A stretch of DNA of 64,000 nucleotides from JBHOQS01 sp042408875 (GCA_042408875.1 JBHOQS010000007.1:124001-188000), one strand, 5' to 3'. Numbered from the stretch's first letter, positions 52,817 through 62,244 are shown. Translations and numbers: made by a program. The notes: generated from the sequence alone by a model not told the origin.

Positions 52817-53779
52817 TTATCCGACCGGGATGCGTAGCGGATGGGTCTGGACGTCTGGTTTGCCGAAGTCCAGGGCGTCTTTGAGCGCCGGCTCATCCAG
52901 CTCGCGACGCCAGAAGGCTGAGGCAGCGCGCAGGTAGCGAATCCCTGTCTCGAGGGCCTGGCCGTAGCGGCTTTCGTTTGCGCCAGCCTCCAGCGCGCGC
53001 TGAACCTGTGCTGCACTCACGGCTTCACCACGCTGGAGCGCGCGAGCCGTCTGGATCGCCGGGTCAGTCGCCCGATAGAACACCGTCTCGACCAGGTAGC
53101 GCTCCATCTTCGCGGGGTCAGGAGCAAGGAAAACGCGCACCCAGAGGTCAACGTCGAGGTAGAACGGCTGCAGCAACGTGGTGAGACGATCCAGCCACTC
53201 CAGGACATGTTCTTGATCAGGCACGATGGTATGGCAGGAGAGCAGCGCCCGCTGGAAGAGGGCGCGCACGAACTCCTCCAGCGCCTTACCAGGTGCCGTC
53301 TCGTTTGCCGCTAAGAGAAACCGGTTAAACGGCTCTTCCTCACCGCTCAGATAGACCTGGCGAAAGACGTAGGTGTCGTAATAGGCCGAGATTTCTTGGA
53401 TAGTGGCTTCTTCCGAGCCGGCCGGTTTGTCTGTCAGCCGGCCCTGCATGCGGTGATGGGCGCTATTCCAATCGGTGCGCGCACAATAGGACAGGAGCGG
53501 CTTCATCAGGCGGTCGCAGGCTGCGTGAGTCAGGCCACCGAGGGCAAAGGCCACCTTGCGGCCGGCAGAGGCGGGACGCGCCGGGTCATCCCAGCACGCG
53601 CGCGCCCACTGCAGGATCGTTGGGATCCAGCGGTTGCCGCCGCGGGTGATCGCGCCGAGGCGGGCGAAGTCGCGCTCGGTCTGAATGAGTTCCCGGAAGA
53701 GCGGCTCGACCGCCGGATCTCCCTGGGCGAGCCGGCGGCAGTCCTCGAAGACCGCCCAGTGGGTGAGAAGATCAGACAT
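52817..53779 (-). CDS. Putative zinc-dependent phospholipase C-like hydrolase
   Basis: Product of 320 residues, all helical. The start MSDLLTHWAVFEDCRR and the later LGGLTHAACDRLMKP and DWNSAHHRMQG recall the Zn-dependent PLC/S1-P1 fold, where N-terminal His and H-x3-D ligands bind zinc. No signal peptide is seen, unusual for that family. It lies 26 bases downstream of the large glycosidase-like gene. Substrate unknown; the family call is tentative. Confidence 0.5.
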   Translation of the reverse strand: MSDLLTHWAVFEDCRRLAQGDPAVEPLFRELIQTERDFARLGAITRGGNRWIPTILQWARACWDDPARPASAGRKVAFALGGLTHAACDRLMKPLLSYCARTDWNSAHHRMQGRLTDKPAGSEEATIQEISAYYDTYVFRQVYLSGEEEPFNRFLLAANETAPGKALEEFVRALFQRALLSCHTIVPDQEHVLEWLDRLTTLLQPFYLDVDLWVRVFLAPDPAKMERYLVETVFYRATDPAIQTARALQRGEAVSAAQVQRALEAGANESRYGQALETGIRYLRAASAFWRRELDEPALKDALDFGKPDVQTHPLRIPVG

Positions 53780-53805
53780 CTTCGATGCCTCCTAAGTAAA
53801 TCCCT

Positions 53806-56454
53806 TCACCGCTGACGCAGGACGAAGTACGGCTGGTTCGAGAGGTCCTCGGCGAAACCCGGATAGAACCAGGCGCGCCCCTGCGTGTCTGCCAGCTCGA
53901 AGAAGTACTGGAGCGGATAGGGTGAGTCCGTGTAGTCGCCGGGGATAGTGAGGGCATAGCGCTCCCCATCCCGCAGCATCTCCACGACGCAGTATGGCTC
54001 TGCCTGGTTCACCCGCCGGTAGTGCAGGCGGACGCCAACGGGCCCGGCCGCTCCTTCGATATCGTGCAAGGTGAGCAAGATGGTCACCGGCTCGCCGCGG
54101 CGGAAGCCTGGCGGCGGGGTATGCCGGTAACGCGCCTGCGGCGGCCGGTACTCCAGCGCCGCGCGGAGGAGGTCCTCGACCGGTGTGCTGCGTGCCTGGG
54201 CGCCGGCCGCCGCCACCCGCTCCCCGGCCTTTGCCAGCTCTGCCTCCATGTCGGCAAGGTCCTGCTCAATAGCGGCGAGACGATCGACCCAGTGGCCGCG
54301 CAGCCAGGGCTCGCGCCCAAAGGTGAGATCGCGGCGATAGACGCCGGCACGCTCAGCGAGCTCTGCCCACGCTGCCCGTGCGGTGCGGTATGCCTTGATC
54401 CCCTGCCGCAGCACGGCCACGTCGCCGCTCTGCCGGTAGAGGGCAAAGGCCACGCCGGCCCGCAGCTTCTGAGCGAAGAAGCGCCCCAAGCCGGCCTGGA
54501 TGGCGACATCTGCCACCCAGCGCCGCACGGCAGGACTGCTGCGATCAGGTGCCAGCGCTTCCATTTCAGCGAGATAGCGCTGCGCGGCCTCGGCGCAGCT
54601 ATCGAGCCAGCGCGCCACATCGAGCGGCGAATAGCGACCGCTGCGCCGCCCCTCTAGGAGTTCAGCCGCGAAATCATCGACCCGCGAGAAGAGCTCAGGA
54701 TCGAGGGCGCTCACGGTGCCGAAGCGTCTGGGGCTCGGCGTGTCCCCATAGGGGTGCGGCCGGTTCTCGTCAACGATGGGCATATTCGTGTAGATCTCGG
54801 GCCAGTAGCGGTTGTTCGAGGCCGAGGGGTGGTACGCTGTGGTGACCAGAGGCAGGATGCGGCTGGCATTGGCCAGCGCCTCCTCGGCCGACCCGGCTGC
54901 CTGGCCGAATTCCGCGCGCAGGTAGCGGCGCCAGCACTCAGGGTCTGCCTCCGGGTTGTACAGGAGCCGTCCCCACAGGCGGTAGGTGTACTCGTACTTC
55001 TGCCAGTCACCGCCGGCAGGGCGCAGCGCGGGATCAGCATAGCCGTCGCGGCCGCCAGGCAGGCCGGAACCCATGCGGCCTTTGAACGACAGCGGCTCGC
55101 AGAGTTCGGTGCCCAAGCAGTCGCAGAAGTGGGAGAAACGGCCGTAGCCGGCAGCCATGGCCGGGTCGCCCCACAGGAGCAATCGCTGGGTGCCGGGCCA
55201 GATACGGAACAGCACGCCGTACGGACGGTCCTCGGTTAAGAGGTCGGCATAGCCGTAGCGGGTGAAGCGGCGCTCGCCAGCACTCAGGCGCATGACATCG
55301 CCGGCACCCCTGGAGGCGGGCACGCGCTCCAGCTCGCGGATCGAGGCCTGATGATACGGCAGGCCCATGTGCTCGGCCCAGTACTTCGGCGAGATAACGA
55401 CTGGCAGGCCCGTGGCCAGGGCCACGTCGATCATCGGCTGGTCAATGCCCTTGGCATGCATGTCGATCTCGATGCGGCGGCCAGTCTGGACGATGCCCTG
55501 GAAGACGGTGCGCCAGAACTCATAGCTTCCTTCGGGAATGCCGCTTTCACCATGGACGCGGAAGGTGACCCCTTGGATCGCCGGGCAAGCCTCCAGCAGT
55601 GTGCGCAGGGCATCGCGGCAGTAGGCTGCATGCATCTCGGGGGTGAGCCCGTCGATGACGTGGCTGGCTTCGGGGCTGTCGATCCACTGATAGGCATGGG
55701 TCCAGAGCGCGAGCTGGAAGTGCAGGCCGCGCGCCGCGGCCTCGTCACTGATAAAGCGCAGCATCGCCAGGTTGCGCTCGCGCTCCTCGTCGGGCAGGCC
55801 GCGGGCCCGCACCTCGTAGCCGGGCACAGCGACCAGAAACGGGTAGGCAAAGTAGAAGTACACGTCCGTGACGTGGCGCGGGAAGTTATAGCCGAGGCCC
55901 AGGGTCAGGCTGAAGCGATTGAAGCGCTGCGCGGCGAGCATCGCGAGGTAGCGCTGCCAGAACTCGCGGTCATAGAACCAGGGCTTGTCCTCTAGTTCGC
56001 TGGTGAACAAGCGAGCGATGCTACGCACCTGGTTGGCCGGCTGTTCGACTACCGGCCGCTCAAGTCGCAACCCCTCGAGGGGGTCAGCCGCATACATGGC
56101 GCGATCGGCCAGCTCTAGGACGGCGTAGGCTAGGCCCCGCGTATCGCTTCCGCAGGCCAGGAGCACGGCGCGCTCGTCCAGCCGGCCGGGCACGAGCCCC
56201 AACGCCTCAGCGGCCGCCGGCAGCACTACGCCGGCGCGCTCGAGCACCGCCTGGGTGAGCGCGGACGGTCTACCAGCCACGAGGAGGCACAGCTCCGCAT
56301 GGGGTGCCTGCTCGATACGTTCGAGGGTCTGGACGGCGATGCCGCGGCCGGCCAGGACCTCCTGAAGCTGCTGGATCGCCCGCTGGACGGGCATCTGTGA
56401 CGCGAGGGGGTCTACAGGATCGTGCACGAGAGAGAGCCTGCCTGCGAGCGTCAT
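53806..56454 (-). CDS. Large glycoside hydrolase-like protein
   Basis: Product of 882 residues. Residues about 1-140 look like the alpha/beta domain that precedes GH20 and GH67 catalytic domains (ending GSDTRGLAYAVLELADR). A TIM-barrel-like part follows: FWQRYLAMLAAQRFNRFSLTLGLGYNFP, ALWTHAYQWID, IQGVTFRVHGESG, RIEIDMHAKGI, VVISPKYWAEHMGLPYH. The C-terminus has a helical block and a beta domain (PVTILLTLHDIEGAAGPVGVRLHYRR). It resembles alpha-glucuronidase- or hexosaminidase-type enzymes without my being able to name the catalytic pair. ATG 56454 has GGAGGG 8 bases upstream. No signal peptide. Confidence 0.7.
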   Translation of the reverse strand: MTLAGRLSLVHDPVDPLASQMPVQRAIQQLQEVLAGRGIAVQTLERIEQAPHAELCLLVAGRPSALTQAVLERAGVVLPAAAEALGLVPGRLDERAVLLACGSDTRGLAYAVLELADRAMYAADPLEGLRLERPVVEQPANQVRSIARLFTSELEDKPWFYDREFWQRYLAMLAAQRFNRFSLTLGLGYNFPRHVTDVYFYFAYPFLVAVPGYEVRARGLPDEERERNLAMLRFISDEAAARGLHFQLALWTHAYQWIDSPEASHVIDGLTPEMHAAYCRDALRTLLEACPAIQGVTFRVHGESGIPEGSYEFWRTVFQGIVQTGRRIEIDMHAKGIDQPMIDVALATGLPVVISPKYWAEHMGLPYHQASIRELERVPASRGAGDVMRLSAGERRFTRYGYADLLTEDRPYGVLFRIWPGTQRLLLWGDPAMAAGYGRFSHFCDCLGTELCEPLSFKGRMGSGLPGGRDGYADPALRPAGGDWQKYEYTYRLWGRLLYNPEADPECWRRYLRAEFGQAAGSAEEALANASRILPLVTTAYHPSASNNRYWPEIYTNMPIVDENRPHPYGDTPSPRRFGTVSALDPELFSRVDDFAAELLEGRRSGRYSPLDVARWLDSCAEAAQRYLAEMEALAPDRSSPAVRRWVADVAIQAGLGRFFAQKLRAGVAFALYRQSGDVAVLRQGIKAYRTARAAWAELAERAGVYRRDLTFGREPWLRGHWVDRLAAIEQDLADMEAELAKAGERVAAAGAQARSTPVEDLLRAALEYRPPQARYRHTPPPGFRRGEPVTILLTLHDIEGAAGPVGVRLHYRRVNQAEPYCVVEMLRDGERYALTIPGDYTDSPYPLQYFFELADTQGRAWFYPGFAEDLSNQPYFVLRQR

Positions 56455-56506
56455 GCCCCATCCCTCCCTTGTGAAAATGTGGTGCCCAGACGGGCCTCAG
56501 CCACTC

Positions 56507-56570
56507 CTTCAAATTTAATCAGTCACCCCTTCACTTTCAATTCATCAATTCATCAATTCAAAACGAGGAC
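56507..56570. repeat. AT-rich AATTCATC repeat leader
   Basis: AATTCATC occurs at 56539-56546 and 56547-56554 with a partial third copy, within a longer AT-rich stretch (TCAAATTTAATC, TTTCAATTC). It is 50-115 bases upstream of the glycosidase-like gene. Confidence 0.6.
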
Positions 56571-56625
56571 CAACCTCCTAGCCCTCCCCTCCCCGCTGAG
56601 GGGAACATCTGGCAGAGATTGTGTT

Positions 56626-56681
56626 GTTAGAGGTGTTTTGTTAGAGGTATTTTGTTAGATGTGTGTCGTTAGAGGTTATAT
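56626..56681. repeat. Tandem 14-bp repeat, four units
   Basis: GTTAGAGGTGTTTT, GTTAGAGGTATTTT, GTTAGATGTGTGTC and GTTAGAGGTTATAT at 56626, 56640, 56654 and 56668, followed by a weak fifth. Between the solute-binding gene's stop and the next gene's leader. Confidence 0.8.
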
Positions 56682-56742
56682 TCTTAGCGTTGCTCTGCTC
56701 CCTACAGCTCAAGTTTCAAGTTACAGCTCAAGGTCGGAGTCT

Positions 56743-58134
56743 CTATTTCCCGCCCTTCCTGGCGTACTCGTTCATGAGCTCGGTGTTCTCGCGGATTAAC
56801 AGCTCTAGTCGCGGCTTCAGGTCCTGGGCCATCTGCAGCGCCGTGATCTTTCCCTCACGGAGCTGGGCATACGCCTGTGCGATCAGCTGGTCCATTTCAG
56901 GGAACTTGATGATCTCGTGCTCCGGGTGGGCATGTCCCTCAGCAGCGTCGAGGAAGACCTTCCAGTTCACCGTCGCCCCCGGCGTGAGCCAGTCCTCCGA
57001 GCGGGCGACCTTCTGGTTCGCCGGCAGGCCGCGGTGCAGGCGAGCCAGGGCCCGCATGCCGGGCTCACCACAGAGGTACTCCAAGAAACGCCACGATTCC
57101 TCGGCGGCGCGGAGCTTCGCCGAGAGCCCGGCGTTGAGCTGGGGGTTGCGCGTCTGTGCCTTCTCACGGCGGCGCGGCAGCGCGGCGACATCCCAGCGCA
57201 CGCCCTGCGCCTCAGCAGCCACTAATAAGACCGGGGCCGTCGAGGTGATTGCCGCGAACATGGCGAGCTGCCCATTGATGAGCTGTTGCACGGAACTCCC
57301 CTGGAGCTCGCCCCGCAACGGTGAGACGTGATGCTTCAGCCAGAAATCAGCCACCCACTGGAAGGCCTCGACTACCGGCGGGGAATCGATCTGCACCTTC
57401 GTGTGGTCGGCACTGAGGTAGTCCCCGCCGTTGGACCACATGAAGGGCTGGACGCTCCACCAGCTCGTGCCATTGTCGTAGCCAAACTGCGGCTTGGGGC
57501 CGCCAAGCTGAGTCATCTTCTTCGCCAGATCAAGATGTGCGTCCCAGGTCCAGGTCGGATCATCCCACCGCTGCGATGGGCCAGGCAAGCCGGCCTTGTC
57601 GAACATATCGCGGTTGAAGTAGATCACGAGCGGCGAATGAGTGAGCGGCAGCGCCCATAGCTTGCCAAACCAGATGTTCTTCGCCCACTCTACCGGGAAG
57701 ATGTCTTCCTTCTTGTAGGTCTTGGACTTCTTGAGAAAGCCATCGAGTTCAGCGAAGACGCCCTTGACCACCGCGGAGGCGAGGTTCTTGGTCGTCCACA
57801 TCATGACTTCTGGCTCGACGCCAGAAGCGATCAGGGTATTGAGCTTCTCGAAGTAATCGACGCCGACTACATGCTCGGTCTCTACAGTTACATTGGGCAT
57901 CACCTGCTCTTTGAATTGCTGCGCCAGCATGCGGTAGACGTCTGCCTCAGGGTCCGTGGCATAGAATGAATAGCGAATGGTGACGGGCTGAACCGGGATG
58001 CCAGCGCGCTCGGCTCCCTCACCTGGTGATCCCCCGGTGCGCTGGCAGGCCAGGCTGGCAGCCACAGCGCTGCTGCTTGCTACCGCCAGCATGCTCCGCC
58101 GCGTGAAGAGCTGCTCCCGCGTGCGCACGTGCAT
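56743..58134 (-). CDS. Extracellular solute-binding protein, family 1
   Basis: Product of 463 residues from ATG 58134 with AGGAGG 6 bases upstream. FTRRSMLAVASSSAVAASLAC: twin-arginine-like motif and lipobox with Cys30. Mature features: IRYSFYATDPEADVYRMLAQQFKE, NTLIASGVEPEVMMW, FGKLWALPLTHSPLVIYFNRDMFDKAGLPGP, TWTWDAHLDLAKKMTQ. Third orphan sugar-binding lipoprotein in the window. Promoter likely at 58212-58240. Confidence 0.9.
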   Translation of the reverse strand: MHVRTREQLFTRRSMLAVASSSAVAASLACQRTGGSPGEGAERAGIPVQPVTIRYSFYATDPEADVYRMLAQQFKEQVMPNVTVETEHVVGVDYFEKLNTLIASGVEPEVMMWTTKNLASAVVKGVFAELDGFLKKSKTYKKEDIFPVEWAKNIWFGKLWALPLTHSPLVIYFNRDMFDKAGLPGPSQRWDDPTWTWDAHLDLAKKMTQLGGPKPQFGYDNGTSWWSVQPFMWSNGGDYLSADHTKVQIDSPPVVEAFQWVADFWLKHHVSPLRGELQGSSVQQLINGQLAMFAAITSTAPVLLVAAEAQGVRWDVAALPRRREKAQTRNPQLNAGLSAKLRAAEESWRFLEYLCGEPGMRALARLHRGLPANQKVARSEDWLTPGATVNWKVFLDAAEGHAHPEHEIIKFPEMDQLIAQAYAQLREGKITALQMAQDLKPRLELLIRENTELMNEYARKGGK

Positions 58135-58211
58135 CTTTCCCCTCCTGAGTGTCTTGTGCTGCATCGGTCCCCTAGCGCGGTTCTCCGCAGGTGCGTGCTC
58201 GTGTATGCTGC

Positions 58212-58240
58212 ATTATGCATGTAGGTTCCATCTTACGCAA
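58212..58240 (-). promoter_or_regulatory. Promoter of the solute-binding gene
   Basis: Minus strand TTGCGT (58235-58240), 17 bases, CATAAT (58212-58217). About 75 bases before the ATG. Confidence 0.45.
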
Positions 58241-58333
58241 TAGGTTCGCCAGAGTCAACGCAAGGTATCGGCGGAAGCCAGCGGACAGGGAGACCGGAGG
58301 CTGAAGAGCACCCTAGGGGCCGCTCTGGCTCAC

Positions 58334-59704
58334 TCACGCTGGTGCATGGACGCGGGCGAGCAACTCGGCGAGGTCAGCGACCTGGGTATTCTCGAGGTTC
58401 TGGACGGCGGCGATAAGCTCGTCCCGCAGGGTGGCGTCGGTATAGGGCGCGCTGAGCCGCTCGAATTTGGCGACGACCGCCTCCCAGGGCATGGGTCGCG
58501 TATGGAAGCCTTCGTAATCGGCCTTCTCCTTGACCAGCTGCCGGCTATCCTTGAGCCAGAGCGTGACCCGGCACGGCATCTCTGCCGGGAAGCGCCGGCT
58601 GAACGCTGCCTGCGGCCGGACGATCACTCGGCGGAGCAAGCGCTGCACATCGTCGCGCAGGATACGCTCTGGAAGGTATTGCTCTGGCATCACCTGTCCA
58701 TCGAGGAGCATGACAGCCAGCAGGTAGGGCAGGCTGTGGTCAGCCTCTTCCTTAGTCCGGACGATGGTCTTATCTCCTTCCTCTCCACCGCCGATGATGC
58801 GGTAGGCCACGTCGAAGATCTCCACCTCGATACGGTCGATGTCCTCGACGCGAATGTCGTGCGTAGCTTTGAGCTCGGCAATGGCCTCTAACGCTGATTG
58901 CGAGTGGATTTCGGCGTTATAGCGCTTGAGGATCGTGCGGGTCACCCGTTCGAGGTCTTCCTTCGACCAGTCGATCTCGAAGCGACCGGCGATCGCCTCC
59001 ATGAAGCCTTTGTTGCCCTCGAACACCGCCAGCGGCCCGGTGATGCCGCGGCGTGCCAGGAAGGCAGCGTGCGTGCAGCCAAAGGCAGCGTTTGGATATG
59101 CCAGTCCCTTCCAGTGCGAGAGCGCGCCGGTGCGGGTGACGCGCAGCGCATTGAACGCCGTGCCGGCGATGGCGATCGCGTGCGCTGTGCGCGTCACGTC
59201 GAGCCCGAGCGCCTTAGCGACCCCGGCGGCGACCGCATACGAGCCCTGGGTGGTGTGGTCAAACCCTTTATCGCGTACCGGTGCCACATCGCTCAGGCGG
59301 CAGTGGACCTGGTATGCCACCGCCAAGGCCACCATGAGCTCACGACCGCTGCATCCAGCGTACTCGGCGGCTGCCAGCACCGGAGCCAGGTTGTCGCTGG
59401 GATGACAAGTCTCACCCGGGGCCAAGTAGCTGTCGTTAAAGTCGAGGTAGCGTACCAGCGCGCCGTTGTAAAAAGCAGCGCGATCGGGGGCGGTCTTGCC
59501 CCCGCCGATCAGGGTACAGTGCGCGGCACCGCCGAAATCCTCGGTATGTAACCGGATCAGCCGGATCGGTTCGCCCGCGAGAGCGCCGATGGCACAACCC
59601 AGCGAGTCCAGCACACGGACCTTCAGCGCAGCGCGAGCGCGCTCCGAAAGCTGTTCATATGAGGCACGCACCACGAATGTGGCCAGTTCTTCGGCCATAG
59701 TCAT
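58334..59704 (-). CDS. MmgE/PrpD family protein
   Basis: Product of 456 residues of the 2-methylcitrate dehydratase/cis-aconitate decarboxylase family. Motifs: LDSLGCAIGALAGEP, AAFYNGALVRYLDFNDSYL, HPSDNLAPVLAAAE, LSHWKGLAYPNAAFG, and a C-terminal MPCRVTLWLKDSR. Hydro-lyase acting on a small tricarboxylate or related acid. No prp cluster genes adjoin it, so the substrate is open. GGGGAG 8 bases before ATG. Confidence 0.88.
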   Translation of the reverse strand: MTMAEELATFVVRASYEQLSERARAALKVRVLDSLGCAIGALAGEPIRLIRLHTEDFGGAAHCTLIGGGKTAPDRAAFYNGALVRYLDFNDSYLAPGETCHPSDNLAPVLAAAEYAGCSGRELMVALAVAYQVHCRLSDVAPVRDKGFDHTTQGSYAVAAGVAKALGLDVTRTAHAIAIAGTAFNALRVTRTGALSHWKGLAYPNAAFGCTHAAFLARRGITGPLAVFEGNKGFMEAIAGRFEIDWSKEDLERVTRTILKRYNAEIHSQSALEAIAELKATHDIRVEDIDRIEVEIFDVAYRIIGGGEEGDKTIVRTKEEADHSLPYLLAVMLLDGQVMPEQYLPERILRDDVQRLLRRVIVRPQAAFSRRFPAEMPCRVTLWLKDSRQLVKEKADYEGFHTRPMPWEAVVAKFERLSAPYTDATLRDELIAAVQNLENTQVADLAELLARVHAPA

Positions 59705-59984
59705 GCATCATGCTCCCCTCTGAGAAAGCGGTGCGTCGTGCGAGCAGCAGACAGGCGCCTACCATCCTGGCATGGGCAGGGTCCCTTCCCTATTCTGCGC
59801 CCCGTGCTCCGACTTCGCAACAGATGGGGCATGTCCTGTGAGCAGCATGTCCTGCGAGTGGCACCTATTTTGCACCGCTATCGCACACGTATCGCACACG
59901 GCGGCGCCGGCCGGGTCGAAGGCTGGCGAGTATGCCGGAGCGGAACCGGCCGACGCTCTCCTGATAACCGAAGGGAGCGGAGCA

Positions 59985-60143
59985 ATGCGTGACTACCAAT
60001 CTCCGATCGAGGTCATGCGCAAGAAGGGCTGCGTGAGCTGCTGTGCGCTGCCCATTGTCCTCGGCGGGCTGACCATGCTTCTTTGTCTTTACCCCTTGAG
60101 CTCAAGGGGCCTGTCCAAAGTCCTGTCTATTCGGCTTGGTTAG
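59985..60143 (+). CDS. Small membrane protein with CxxCC
   Basis: Product of 52 residues: MRDYQSPIEVMRKKGCVSCCALPIVLGGLTMLLCLYPL and a short basic tail. GAAGGGAG precedes ATG 59985 at about 7 bases. One hydrophobic helix; the cluster C-x2-CC might bind metal or be acylated. Function unknown. Confidence 0.5.
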   Translation: MRDYQSPIEVMRKKGCVSCCALPIVLGGLTMLLCLYPLSSRGLSKVLSIRLG

Positions 60144-60214
60144 GAGTCTCTTCAGCAGGATGATGGGCGGGCTGTATGAGGCTACGTCATCTGGAGTATC
60201 AATCAAAGCTAACC

Positions 60215-60254
60215 AAATTAACCCAAATTAACCCAAATTATCCTAAATTATCAA
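60215..60254 (+). repeat. Tandem 10-bp AAATTAACCC repeat leader
   Basis: AAATTAACCC, AAATTAACCC, AAATTATCCT and AAATTATCAA in exact 10-base steps, ending at the RBS AAGGAG of the next gene. Confidence 0.75.
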
Positions 60255-60264
60255 GGAGTGACCT

Positions 60265-60525
60265 ATGGAGATCATTATCATCCTGCTGGTGGCTGGGCTT
60301 ATCGGCTGGCTTGCCGATCTCATCGTACCGGGCAGCCTGCCCTACGGCTGGATCGGCGCGATCATCGCTGGTCTGGTAGGGAGCTGGATCGGCGGCACGC
60401 TGCTTGGCCAGTGGGGCCCGACGCTGGGCGGGTTTTACATCATCCCGTCGTTAATCGGGGCGGTGATCTTTGCCTTCGTCGTGGACTTCGCGCTGAAAGC
60501 GCTGGCCCGCGGCCGCGCAGCATAG
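60265..60525 (+). CDS. GlsB/YeaQ/YmgE family stress-associated membrane protein
   Basis: Product of 86 residues with three hydrophobic segments; IIIILLVAGLIGWLADLIVPG, GWIGAIIAGLVGSWIGG and IIPSLIGAVIFAFVVDFAL match the transglycosylase-associated (Transgly_assoc) family. Small stress-induced inner-membrane proteins of unknown mechanism. AAGGAG lies 7 bases before ATG, after a 10-bp tandem repeat. Confidence 0.88.
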   Translation: MEIIIILLVAGLIGWLADLIVPGSLPYGWIGAIIAGLVGSWIGGTLLGQWGPTLGGFYIIPSLIGAVIFAFVVDFALKALARGRAA

Positions 60526-60918
60526 CTCTTTCGGGGCCTGTAGCTTCTGCCGTCTGAAGAAAGCCCTCGGCCTCGAAGCTGGCACCTTCAGGCAGGCGCG
60601 ACGCGCACCGACCGCGCTTGTAGCGCTACGCCTGGACAGGGACGTAGCGTGGACGATCTTCCCCGCTACACGTGTTCTATGCCCGATGCTGCTGGGCCCG
60701 GCGCTGCGCCGCCCGGCCTCATACAGCCCGCGCCGGCGCCGCCCTGCATTACTCCATAGGCTCTCAGGTTTTGCTACATTTTTTGGGACGCTTCTGGTCC
60801 CTGGAGCGCTCCTGGCCCCTGGGGATACTCGTGGTAAAGGTGGTAAAGAAAGAAGGTGCTGCCGGAGATCTGCAGGACAAGCCACGAACGCACAGCGCGC
60901 AGAAATGGAGGAGCTAGT
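60526..60918. other. Intergenic region before the L,D-transpeptidase gene
   Basis: No gene seen. An inverted repeat CGCTACG/CGTAGCG (60624-60649) and a possible TGC-TACATT -10 (60772-60780) are present; the second is within the run of T. Confidence 0.5.
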
Positions 60919-62094
60919 ATGAGGACGTGGACGGTACGACTCGCCTGTGCAGCGCTGCTAGGGCTGGCGCTCCTCACGCCGCTGGGAGCTGCTCGTGCGG
61001 AGCCGGCCGTGGCGTCTGCCTCGCTAGCTGCGGCCGAGGCTGCATATTTTCCTGAGACAGGGCACACGGTGAGCGGCGTATTCTGGGACTTCTGGCGTCG
61101 CCGGGGCGCGCTCGAGGTGTTCGGCTATCCGCTGACCGCAGCCTACGAGGACGAGGGGGTCCTGGTGCAGTGGTTCCAGCGCGCCCGCTTCGAGCGCTGG
61201 CCTGACCGGGATGGCGTCGTGCTGGCTCTGCTCGGCCAGGAGATGGGGATATACGAGCCGCCTCTGCCGCCACCTGCCGACCAGACGGCCTTACTTGCTG
61301 CCGGTCTGCGCTACTTTCCGGAGACCGGCCATCTCGTTGGCGGCGCTATCCTGCGTTTCTTCGAGAGCTACGGCGGCGCCGAGGTCTTCGGCTATCCACT
61401 GACCGAGGAGATTGCCCTGGGACCTGAGGACGGGGACGGTGTAGTGCAATGGTTCCAGCGGGGCCGCCTGGAGTGGCGGCCCGGCGTAGGGGTGCAGGTC
61501 GGCTTGACAGGCCAGGAGCTTCTCCACCGCCGAGGTTTGGCAGAGAGTCCGGTGGCGAGGCGCACCGAGTGGCCGGCTGAAACGCCCGACTGGTATCCGG
61601 CCCTTGTGGCGTTCCTGGAGGAGCAGGAGCGGCTGGCGCGCGAGGCGAGCGAGCGGCTGGCGCGGGAGACGGGACCGGTGCTGCTGGTCTCTAGCCCGGT
61701 CCATGGCGAGCGATGGATTGATATTGATCTGACCCGCCAGCGTATCACTGCCTACGTCGGGAACACGCCGATCTTCACCGACCTGGTTTCCACTGGCAAG
61801 GTTGGGAAGGGCTTGACCCCGACCGGCACCTTCCGCATCCTGCGCCGGGTGGCGAACGCCACGATGGACTCCCGCACGATCGGCATTCCGCCGGGACACC
61901 CGTTGTATTACCGGCTGGAGAACGTGCTCTACACGCAGTACTTCACCACCGCGGGACACGCGATCCACTACGCCTGGTGGCACAACAACTTCGGCCAGCC
62001 GATGAGCTTTGGCTGTGTAAACCTGCGGCTGAGCACGGCGCGCTGGTTCTGGGACTGGGCCACCATCGGTACTCGCATCGTCATCCATTATTGA
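60919..62094 (+). CDS. L,D-transpeptidase with two FPETGH-type repeats
   Basis: Product of 391 residues from ATG 60919, GGAG 6 bases upstream. Signal peptide (residues 1-28, ...LTPLGAARA). Two repeats, YFPETGHTVSGVFWDFW...GYPLT and YFPETGHLVGGAILRFFESYGG...GYPLTE, each ending with a QWFQR-x-R strand: these resemble LGFP-like repeats common in Chloroflexota. A coiled segment then leads to a YkuD domain with IDIDLTRQRITAYV, GTFRIL, catalytic His347 and Cys366 in MSFGCVNL. The residue before the Gly is Phe rather than the usual His. Cross-links peptidoglycan outside the membrane. Confidence 0.9.
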   Translation: MRTWTVRLACAALLGLALLTPLGAARAEPAVASASLAAAEAAYFPETGHTVSGVFWDFWRRRGALEVFGYPLTAAYEDEGVLVQWFQRARFERWPDRDGVVLALLGQEMGIYEPPLPPPADQTALLAAGLRYFPETGHLVGGAILRFFESYGGAEVFGYPLTEEIALGPEDGDGVVQWFQRGRLEWRPGVGVQVGLTGQELLHRRGLAESPVARRTEWPAETPDWYPALVAFLEEQERLAREASERLARETGPVLLVSSPVHGERWIDIDLTRQRITAYVGNTPIFTDLVSTGKVGKGLTPTGTFRILRRVANATMDSRTIGIPPGHPLYYRLENVLYTQYFTTAGHAIHYAWWHNNFGQPMSFGCVNLRLSTARWFWDWATIGTRIVIHY

Positions 62095-62150
62095 AATTTA
62101 TTGAAATTGAATTTGATTTATGTTGAATTTATTTTTATTTTTACAGCCGG
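62088..62150. repeat. AT-rich TTGAAATTGAATTT repeat
   Basis: Overlapping TTGAAATT, TTGAATTT and TTTATTTTTATTTTT units directly after the transpeptidase stop. Its complement is close to the TTCAAATTCAATT repeat at 18785-18849. Confidence 0.55.
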
Positions 62151-62244
62151 GGGTGAGACCCGTAGGTGTCAGGTGCGCGACCGAGTATCTCTCACCCTCT
62201 GGCTTGAGTCCGAGGTCTTTCCATTGCGGGCCTGCTCACCAAAA

